NCBI GenBank assembly: GCA_903839585.1
Contig: CAIMCU010000018.1
Span: 1 to 6,531, forward strand
Direction of reading: 5' to 3'
Length of the DNA: 6,531 bases
From: an uncultured Actinomycetes bacterium
GTDB taxonomy: Bacteria > Actinomycetota > Actinomycetes > Nanopelagicales > Nanopelagicaceae
Of this stretch, positions 1 through 5,158 are shown piece after piece (position 1 is the stretch's first letter; every line of letters begins with the position of its first letter). The position numbers and the translations under genes were made by a program. The notes beneath the pieces were generated by a model that saw nothing but the letters and a program-made list of their open reading frames with translations, did no database searches and was not told where the DNA came from.

Positions 1-661
1 CTGCAATACCGGAGGCTAAGGTGAAAGCCAATACTTTAGATCGAGCTGAGTGGATACCAACTAACTCTGCAGCGGTGGAGTTACTGCGGACTGCTCGCCA
101 ACCTCTTCCATATCTGCTTTGTAAAATGTTTGAAATCAACCAGGTAATCAAAAGTGCAGCAAGAGCTGAGATCCAGAAGAACCATTTGTACTGCGATACC
201 TCACCATTGAAAAACTCCGGGGCAGAGCCAGAATTAAACTGCAAACCCTGTTCTCCACCAAGGAATGAGAACTGATTGGCAAGCGATGGAAGTGCAACCG
301 CTAACGCAAGGGTTGCTCCCGCAAGGTATGGCCCACTTAATCTAGCCGCTGCGACCCCAAGAATTAATCCAAAGAGTGCGGCACCTAGTACTGCAACAAC
401 AAAGGTGAGTGGAAGTGGAAGTCCCCATGTGCTTTGCGCAAGCGTTGCGCTAAATCCACCCAGCGCCATGATTGCGCCATTACCGAGAGATATCTGTCCA
501 GAGAAACCTGTGAGCAAAACAATAGATGCGATTCCGATGACATACATTGCAACAGATGCGCCCTGATAGAGGCGAAGGTCATCTACACGGTTACCGATTA
601 AGAAGAGGACAAAGCCAAGGAGGATGAATCCAGCTAATCTCTTAGCGCGATGGTTATGCAT
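1..661 (-). CDS. livM: LivM-type permease of a branched-chain/neutral amino-acid ABC importer (3' end cut by window)
   Basis: Inner-membrane permease subunit that pairs with LivH to form the channel of a HAAT-family importer. My reading of the minus strand gives 220 residues from an ATG at 661, opening MHNHRAKRLAGFILLGFVLF and running off the left edge without a stop. Hydrophobic segments lie near residues 9-23, 36-52, 84-105, 111-130 and 161-180. The family block LTGFSGQISLGNGA (about 50-63) and a Gly-Gly-Glu-Gln-Gly-Leu loop (135-140) match LivM. The cytoplasmic loop GRGWRAVRSNSTAAELVGIH (185-204), followed by SARSKVLAF, is the EAA-like ATPase-docking region. LivM proteins are usually about 300-350 residues, so roughly a third is missing. 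The start overlaps the livH stop by 8 nt and has a good Shine-Dalgarno. Family assignment is firm; the exact substrate is not readable from sequence. Confidence 0.93.
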   Translation of the reverse strand, partial: MHNHRAKRLAGFILLGFVLFLIGNRVDDLRLYQGASVAMYVIGIASIVLLTGFSGQISLGNGAIMALGGFSATLAQSTWGLPLPLTFVVAVLGAALFGLILGVAAARLSGPYLAGATLALAVALPSLANQFSFLGGEQGLQFNSGSAPEFFNGEVSQYKWFFWISALAALLITWLISNILQSRYGRGWRAVRSNSTAAELVGIHSARSKVLAFTLASGIA

Positions 662-1550
662 TTCTGCTCTTCCTTCCACCGATTAATCCGCTTGGCTTAA
701 TTAAGAGAACCAGAATCAAGATAACAAATGGAACAACAAATGTTAATGAGGTGCCTATGTAAAGTCCGACAAAGGAGAGGGTTAGACCTAGAAGGATTCC
801 ACCGAGGGCTGCTCCGATAAGACTTTCTAATCCACCAATTACTGCAGCAACAAATCCAAAGACTAAGAGTAGATCGAGTGAGTTTGGAGAGAGCGCACTT
901 CCCGGTGTTACAAGAACACCTGCAATCGCACCTGCTGCACCTGCGAACGCCCAGCCAATTGCACGAATACGATCAACTCGAACGCCGGAAAGACGTGCAA
1001 TCTCTGGTTGAAAAGCCGATGCACGAAGTGCAAGGCCGAGGTTTGTTCTTTGGAAGATAAAGGAGAAAGTAAGCATCACCAGTAAGGCTGTGCCGATAAT
1101 TAGGAAGTCTGTCTGTGAGAATGGGTAAACGGTTTCACCCACAGTAACTCCCATAGCTGAGACCGGCGACTCAAGAAGTTTTTGATCACCTTTCCAGATA
1201 ATGGCTGCGCCGCTATGGAGAACACCGAGTAAGCCAAGGGTCAAGATGACAGATGCAACCGGTGCGATCGCACCTTTAGATGCACGCTTTGAAAGTGGAC
1301 GCATAAGGAAGGACTCAACCGCTGCGCCGACGATGGCTCCAGCGATCGCTGCGATAGGAAGTGCTAGCCAGTAGTTTCCGGTACGTGTTACTACCTCCCA
1401 CCCGATATAGGTAGAGATGACGGCTTGACCAGCTTGTGCAAAGTTAATTACGCGGGTTGATCTAAAGACTAGAACAAGCGCCAGCGCCATCAAACTGTAG
1501 ATAGCACCCTGGCTAAGTCCAATGAGTATCGCTGAGATTAATTGATCCAT
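654..1550 (-). CDS. livH: LivH-type permease of a branched-chain/neutral amino-acid ABC importer
   Basis: Integral-membrane subunit of a HAAT importer; with LivM it forms the translocation path across the cytoplasmic membrane. The protein has 298 residues, normal for LivH. The N-terminus has the family pattern GLSQGAIYSLMALALVLVFR (11-30), then STRVINFAQAG (31-41), the LivH hallmark for first-helix and loop. Further hydrophobic segments lie near 62-80, 95-118, 147-166, 196-215, 225-245, 249-266 and 268-285. The ATPase-docking loop is TNLGLALRASAFQPEIARLS (169-188), followed by the Gly-rich helix AFAGAAGAIAGVL. The ATG directly follows the livF stop (TAAATG, no gap), with GGGG six bases upstream (1557-1560) as a modest ribosome site. 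The 3' end overlaps livM by 8 nt. Nothing is truncated. Substrate could be Leu/Ile/Val, another neutral amino acid or an amide; sequence alone does not decide. Confidence 0.95.
   Translation of the reverse strand: MDQLISAILIGLSQGAIYSLMALALVLVFRSTRVINFAQAGQAVISTYIGWEVVTRTGNYWLALPIAAIAGAIVGAAVESFLMRPLSKRASKGAIAPVASVILTLGLLGVLHSGAAIIWKGDQKLLESPVSAMGVTVGETVYPFSQTDFLIIGTALLVMLTFSFIFQRTNLGLALRASAFQPEIARLSGVRVDRIRAIGWAFAGAAGAIAGVLVTPGSALSPNSLDLLLVFGFVAAVIGGLESLIGAALGGILLGLTLSFVGLYIGTSLTFVVPFVILILVLLIKPSGLIGGRKSRNA
667..677 (-). promoter_or_regulatory. Shine-Dalgarno of livM
   Basis: Read on the minus strand, GGAAGGAAGAG ends 5 nt before the ATG at 661. It is the clearest ribosome-binding site in the window, lies inside the end of livH, and supports the ATG that overlaps the livH stop as the true livM start. 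Confidence 0.6.
1261..1274. repeat. 14-base perfect palindrome containing GCGATCGC
   Basis: GGTGCGATCGCACC reads identically on both strands and lies inside livH, encoding Gly-Ala-Ile-Ala-Pro. Its core GCGATCGC recurs 78 bases away. It has no loop, so it is not a terminator hairpin; it may be chance from GCG-ATC-GCN (Ala-Ile-Ala) codons. Confidence 0.5.
1340..1351. repeat. 12-base perfect palindrome containing GCGATCGC
   Basis: CAGCGATCGCTG is the second copy of the GCGATCGC octamer in livH, again over an Ala-Ile-Ala codon run. It is perfectly self-complementary but has no spacer, so a site read by a protein is more plausible than an RNA structure, if it has any role. Confidence 0.45.
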
Positions 1551-2264
1551 TTAATACCCCAAGTAAGCAGCTCGTAGTGCTGGATCATTCATCAAATCCG
1601 ATGCGCGTCCCTCGGCAACAAGTTTTCCAAGGTTCATGATGACGCCGATGTCTGCAATGCGTAGTGCGCTCATCGCATTCTGCTCAACGATCACAACGGT
1701 CAACCCCAACTTATGTCGAAGATCGTTGATAGTTTGAAAAATCTGTTCAATAACAAGTGGTGCTAAACCAAGTGATGGTTCATCTAGCAGAAGCAGCTTT
1801 GGTCTAGAAACCAGCGCCCGTCCGATAGCTAACATCTGACGCTCACCGCCAGATAAGGTGTCGGCGCTTTGTGACATGCGCTCACCTAATCGTGGAAAGA
1901 GATCGATAACCTCTGCCGTTGCAGCCGCTACATCCTTCTTATCGCGGCGCCAAATTCCACCAAGGGCTAAGTTCTCCTTAACCGTTAACTCAGGAATCAC
2001 AGACTTACCGTCAGAGACATGAAGCACGCCTTGGCGCGCTAACTCTTCTGGCTTTTTTCCAAGTAGAGAGATCCCCTGCCATGTTGCCTGACCCGTTGTC
2101 GGCGCCTTTAACCCTGAAAGCGAGCGCAGAAGTGTTGTCTTACCCGAACCGTTTGCGCCGATAACTGCGGCTAACTGTCCAGCGGTTACGGTAAATGAGA
2201 GGGAGTCGATTGCACGGATAGCACCGTGATCTACAGAGAAGCCACTTACAACTAAACCGTTCAT
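1551..2264 (-). CDS. livF: LivF-type ATPase of a branched-chain/neutral amino-acid ABC importer
   Basis: Cytoplasmic ATPase, 237 residues (normal for LivF), that with LivG powers the importer. Walker A is GANGSGKT (36-43), the signature is LSGGERQ (137-143), Walker B is LLLLDEP (157-163) with catalytic Glu162, and the D-loop SLGLAP (164-169) is ordinary. The switch position reads VEQN (193-196), Gln instead of His, which is usual for LivF. Odd point: the Q-loop region, normally VPEGR in LivF, reads VSDGK (83-87), followed by SVIPELTVKENLALGG. The C-terminus DPALRAAYLGY is the typical LivF ending. The ATG overlaps the livG stop as ATGA (4 nt), and the stop abuts livH, so translation is probably coupled. 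No good Shine-Dalgarno precedes the start, consistent with coupling. LivF rather than LivG because of the VEQN motif, the shorter length and the ending. Confidence 0.94.
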   Translation of the reverse strand: MNGLVVSGFSVDHGAIRAIDSLSFTVTAGQLAAVIGANGSGKTTLLRSLSGLKAPTTGQATWQGISLLGKKPEELARQGVLHVSDGKSVIPELTVKENLALGGIWRRDKKDVAAATAEVIDLFPRLGERMSQSADTLSGGERQMLAIGRALVSRPKLLLLDEPSLGLAPLVIEQIFQTINDLRHKLGLTVVIVEQNAMSALRIADIGVIMNLGKLVAEGRASDLMNDPALRAAYLGY

Positions 2265-3034
2265 ACGGCGCTCGTCTGCGTACCGAGGTAGGCCGCGATA
2301 ACAGCTGGATCACGACGAACCGTTTCAACATCTCCACTTGCAATAACCTCACCGAAGTTAAGTACATAGAGGCGATCACAGACTGTCATGACAACATCCA
2401 TGTGGTGCTCAACGATAATGACGGCGCAACGAGCTGCGATATTGCGGATCATTCGGTTCATCCACTCAATATCCTGCGAGCCCATTCCGCCCGCTGGTTC
2501 GTCGAGTAAGAGAATTCGAGGGTTGCTCACTAATGCGCGCGCAATTGCAACACGCTTTGTATCAGGGTATGAAAGTGTGTCGGCTCTGCGCTCTGCTAGC
2601 TCGCCACAGTAAACGTTCTCGAGCGCTTCAAGGGCGCTGTTGCGAAGCCGAGCCTCATCACGGGCATCTAAGCCAAGGGCTGCACGGATAAGTCCGCTCT
2701 TGGTGCTCTTTGTTGCACCGAGCATGACATTCTCAACAACTGTTAAATCTGGAAATAGACCTACCCCTTGAAGGGTTCGTGAAATTCCAAGATCTACTAA
2801 TTCGTAGGGCTTTGGCCATGCGTGCTTCTTGCCATCTATCTCAAGCGCTCCGTGATCAACATCGACGAGTCCTGAGAGTGCGTTAAAGAAGGTTGTCTTT
2901 CCCGCACCGTTTGGGCCGATCAAACCAACAACCTCACCTGGGTTTAACTCTAGGTAGACATCTGTAAGAGCCTTAAGGCCGCCAAAGGAGATAGAGAGTT
3001 CCTTGACGGACAGGAGTGGGTTATTAGTAGACAT
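2261..3034 (-). CDS. livG: LivG-type ATPase of a branched-chain/neutral amino-acid ABC importer, variant signature motif
   Basis: Cytoplasmic ATPase, 257 residues, partner of LivF. Walker A GPNGAGKT spans 40-47, the Q-loop Gln is in SRTLQ (85-89), followed by GLFPDLTVVENVMLG as in LivG. Walker B ILLLDEP (174-180) carries Glu179, and the switch His is in VEHHM (208-212). The C-terminal DPAVIAAYLG is typical for LivG. The unusual part is the ABC signature: LSYPDTKR (154-161), where LivG proteins usually have LSYG or LPYG followed by xxRR, so the conserved Gly is Pro157. The D-loop AGGMGSQ also departs from the common AAGMNP. The ATG lies 11 nt inside the end of alr, and no clear Shine-Dalgarno is visible, so translation probably depends on ribosomes finishing alr. 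The frame is otherwise intact, so this looks like a working subfamily variant and not a decayed gene. Confidence 0.93.
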   Translation of the reverse strand: MSTNNPLLSVKELSISFGGLKALTDVYLELNPGEVVGLIGPNGAGKTTFFNALSGLVDVDHGALEIDGKKHAWPKPYELVDLGISRTLQGVGLFPDLTVVENVMLGATKSTKSGLIRAALGLDARDEARLRNSALEALENVYCGELAERRADTLSYPDTKRVAIARALVSNPRILLLDEPAGGMGSQDIEWMNRMIRNIAARCAVIIVEHHMDVVMTVCDRLYVLNFGEVIASGDVETVRRDPAVIAAYLGTQTSAV

Positions 3035-4121
3035 GAGGTTCGTAGATTCTAGGCACGCGAGGACCGATTCGGGTAGTTATTTCATAACAAATTGATTGCG
3101 AGGCGCTGCCCCAATCATCTGCGGTGTACTCACCGTGGCCTCCGTCACCAAAAACCACCACCCAGTCACCTGATTTAGCTTTTGAATCTGGCCCTAAATC
3201 GACAACAAACTGATCCATGGAAACGCGTCCAATTATTGGGGCTCTCTTGCCGCCGACAAAGACACCTGCTCCAGCAGCAATCCGAGGGATGCCATCTGCA
3301 TAACCCATTGCAACTACACCTAACTTCGTATCGGCTTTAGTTACCGCACTTGCACCGTAGCCAATCGGTGAACCAGCAGGAACCACTTTCACCAAGTACA
3401 ACGCCGCACGTAGCTGCATCGCAGGCTTTAATCCAAGTGATTTTGAATCACCAAGGGTTTTGAAGTCTGGGGAGAGTCCATAGATAGCGATGCCGGTACG
3501 CACCATGTTAAACGCCGAAGCTGCGTCTTTGATCGTTGCCGCAGAGTTAGATAGGTGTTTTATTGGTGGATTAACACCAACTGCAGCTAACTCCGCAACG
3601 GCCCTCTTAAAGTTTTCTAGTTGAGTCAGGTTTTGTTGCTCACCAGGCTCATCAGCGCGTGCAAAGTGCGAGAACACTCCGACTACCTCAACCTGCGAGA
3701 AGTCAGCGCTTAGAAGTTGATCCCATTCCTCCAGGAATCCGCCTCTTCCCATTCCGGTATCTACCTCAATGTGAATCCGTGCCTTTTTCTTCAACGCTGA
3801 AATCTCATTTAGCGCGGCGATCGAGGAAACCGCCAGATCAATATCTTTTTCAACCGCTTTCTCAAAATCTGATCCTGGTTGAACAAGCCATGCAAGTATC
3901 GGTGCGCTAACTCCTGCATCACGAAGTGCAAGCGCTTCTTCAAGAAGTGCAACACCCAACCATGTCGCTCCACCTTTTAGTGCAGCTTGAGCAGTGCGAA
4001 CCAATCCATGGCCGTAAGCATCGGCCTTAACAACTGCTAGTAACTCAACGCCATTGATCGCCTTTAAGTGCTCAATGTTCTTTGTAACAGCATTGAGATC
4101 GATGCGTGCCTCTGCTCTCAT
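3024..4121 (-). CDS. alr: Alanine racemase
   Basis: PLP-dependent cytoplasmic enzyme interconverting L- and D-alanine, supplying D-Ala for peptidoglycan. It has 365 residues, normal length. The N-terminal barrel holds the PLP lysine Lys32 in VVKADAYGHG (30-39). The family residues follow in order: Arg126 in GMGRGG, His152 in FSHFARAD, Asn192 in SNSAA, Arg208 in MVRTGIAIYG, and the second catalytic base Tyr255 in IGYG. MGYADGIPR (272-280) and VSMDQ (300-304, with Met302-Asp303 of the substrate-entry site) identify the C-terminal beta domain. One deviation: after GYG the usual aromatic residue (as in GYGxxY/W) is Ala259. The ATG shares one base with the acpS stop (TAATG), with GGAG eight bases upstream. 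The end overlaps livG by 11 nt. In many Actinobacteria nnr lies between acpS and alr; here it is absent. An intact racemase is well supported. Confidence 0.97.
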   Translation of the reverse strand: MRAEARIDLNAVTKNIEHLKAINGVELLAVVKADAYGHGLVRTAQAALKGGATWLGVALLEEALALRDAGVSAPILAWLVQPGSDFEKAVEKDIDLAVSSIAALNEISALKKKARIHIEVDTGMGRGGFLEEWDQLLSADFSQVEVVGVFSHFARADEPGEQQNLTQLENFKRAVAELAAVGVNPPIKHLSNSAATIKDAASAFNMVRTGIAIYGLSPDFKTLGDSKSLGLKPAMQLRAALYLVKVVPAGSPIGYGASAVTKADTKLGVVAMGYADGIPRIAAGAGVFVGGKRAPIIGRVSMDQFVVDLGPDSKAKSGDWVVVFGDGGHGEYTADDWGSASQSICYEITTRIGPRVPRIYEPHVY

Positions 4122-4465
4122 TAGTTGCGCTCCACTACAACCATGGCTGAGGCAATCCCGGCATCGTGAGAGAGGGAAAGATGAACATTTGCACCATCAA
4201 CTAAATCAGCGATCTCACCGCGAAAGAGAAAGTCTGGCTTTCCGCTTTCATGGTTAATGACCTCAGCCTCATGCCACGGCAACCCTTTGCCAGCGTTGAG
4301 AGCCTTAGCGAGCGCCTCCTTTGCGGCAAAGCGCGCAGCTAAACCTGCAATCGGTTTTGTGAGCTCAGATTCGGTGAAAAGTTTTTGTGCAAGTGCAGGG
4401 GTTCGCTCGAGAGACTCTTGGAATCTTGCGACATCAACGACATCAATACCGATCCCATCAATCAT
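4121..4465 (-). CDS. acpS: Holo-[acyl-carrier-protein] synthase
   Basis: Transfers the 4'-phosphopantetheine arm from coenzyme A to the serine of acyl carrier protein, activating fatty-acid synthesis; soluble, usually a trimer. The 114 residues are slightly shorter than the usual 118-130. The N-terminus [15 protein letters not shown] (1-15) carries the Mg-binding Asp8. The second motif [13 protein letters not shown] (44-56) holds the metal-binding Glu50 and Lys54. The C-terminal [16 protein letters not shown] (95-110) is the conserved SxSHD block that contacts CoA. The start follows the PAP2 stop by 21 bases without a visible Shine-Dalgarno; the [10 protein letters not shown] opening fits the family exactly, so the ATG is secure. 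The stop overlaps the alr start by one base. The acpS-alr pairing is a common actinobacterial arrangement. Confidence 0.96.
   Translation of the reverse strand: MIDGIGIDVVDVARFQESLERTPALAQKLFTESELTKPIAGLAARFAAKEALAKALNAGKGLPWHEAEVINHESGKPDFLFRGEIADLVDGANVHLSLSHDAGIASAMVVVERN
4130..4133 (-). promoter_or_regulatory. Shine-Dalgarno of alr
   Basis: GGAG on the minus strand, eight bases before the alr ATG and inside the last codons of acpS. With the TAATG stop/start overlap, it supports re-initiation from acpS into alr and the choice of this start. Confidence 0.5.
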
Positions 4466-4486
4466 GGGCCGCAGTCTAATTGAAGA
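4466..4486 (-). promoter_or_regulatory. Only intergenic gap; possible -10 element for a leaderless acpS transcript
   Basis: This 21-base gap is the only non-coding DNA between genes in the window. On the minus strand it contains TAGACT (4473-4478), matching the minimal TAnnnT -10 pattern, followed by seven bases and then the acpS ATG. That spacing would put the transcription start on the A of the ATG. There is no purine-rich ribosome site before acpS, which fits a leaderless message, a mode common in Actinobacteria. No convincing -35 is seen at 16-18 bases upstream. Short AT-rich hexamers arise easily by chance, so this is tentative. Confidence 0.25.
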
Positions 4487-5158
4487 TTATGAGAGTTGGC
4501 TATCAGATGGAAAGTACCGGTCAATGGCAATCACGAGCACAAGTAGAGAGGCTCCGATAAGCAATCCGCCCAGCAAGTCAGAGAACCAATGAGTATTTCT
4601 CACCAAGGAGACGATACAAACCGTAAGACTGATTACCGCAACACCAGCACTAGCTAATCTTCCTTGGTATCTATCTACGTGCGCATATCTATAGATGAGA
4701 TAGGCGAGTATTCCCCAGGTAAGAACAGCGTTAGATGCATGACCACTTGGGTAGGACATACCTCCTGCATGAATTAAATCAATCTCAATCTTTGGCTTTG
4801 TTCGCCCTAACCAGTACTTAAATGTTCCGACAACCACATTGAGTGCAAGAAGTGAGAGCACAGCAAGGTTGAGAGGCCTCCATGTTCTGAAAACAACAGC
4901 AATATAAGCAGCACCGATTAAGAGTGCTGTGGCGGTTACGCCTCTAAGGCCTAAGTCATCCAGACGCCTAATGACAAAACCAAGCAACCCTGTGAACTCT
5001 GGGCGTTCCATATCTTCTATGGTTGCATCGATATTTGTTAATGGTCCTGAAATCAAGACTTGGTGGGTGACGACAAGAAATCCTAAGAATGCTGTGGCAG
5101 ACCATCTAACTGCACGAAACATCTGTGCGCGGCGCGCATCGAGTACCTCAGTTACCAC
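4487..5158 (-). CDS. PAP2-superfamily membrane phosphatase, atypical active-site motifs
   Basis: Predicted six-helix membrane protein of 223 residues (hydrophobic segments near 20-36, 73-90, 96-113, 139-156, 167-186, 192-212) with the layout of PAP2 lipid phosphatases. Motif 1 is KYWLGRTKP (114-122): the Lys and spacing of Kx6RP are kept but the Arg is Lys121. Motif 2 is an exact PSGH (137-140) with catalytic His140. Motif 3 is LVRNTHWFSDLLGG (185-198), with nucleophile His190 and Asp194, but the Arg expected six residues before His190 is Ser184; Arg187 may substitute. Between glmS and acpS/alr, a role in dephosphorylating undecaprenyl pyrophosphate or another envelope lipid is reasonable but unproven. 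The GTG start directly follows the glmS stop (TAAGTG) with only a weak GGTCGAG upstream; an ATG at 5122 (residue 13) is the alternative. Phosphatidylglycerophosphate phosphatase is another possible function. Confidence 0.85.
   Translation of the reverse strand: MVTEVLDARRAQMFRAVRWSATAFLGFLVVTHQVLISGPLTNIDATIEDMERPEFTGLLGFVIRRLDDLGLRGVTATALLIGAAYIAVVFRTWRPLNLAVLSLLALNVVVGTFKYWLGRTKPKIEIDLIHAGGMSYPSGHASNAVLTWGILAYLIYRYAHVDRYQGRLASAGVAVISLTVCIVSLVRNTHWFSDLLGGLLIGASLLVLVIAIDRYFPSDSQLS

Noticed and set aside
276..566. Open plus-strand frame opposite livM (96 residues)
   Set aside because: It is antisense to a clear LivM frame, its translation is low-complexity Ala/Pro/Ser-rich, and it shows no recognisable domain or ribosome site.
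385..582. Minus-strand frame of 65 residues within livM
   Set aside because: It is out of phase with the LivM frame that starts at 661, which carries the family motifs uninterrupted to the window edge.
2140..2379. Minus-strand frame across the livG/livF junction (79 residues)
   Set aside because: It is out of frame with both intact ATPases and rich in Arg/Cys as expected of a shifted reading; no frameshift is needed to explain the region.
4257..4592. Open plus-strand frame spanning acpS, the gap and the PAP2 end (111 residues)
   Set aside because: It lies opposite two well-supported genes, has no recognisable family features and looks like an antisense shadow of Ala/Gly-rich codons.
5120..5122. 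ATG as the PAP2 start
   Set aside because: Possible, but no ribosome site precedes it and it would leave a 36-base gap in an otherwise gapless cluster; kept only as an alternative to the GTG at 5158.
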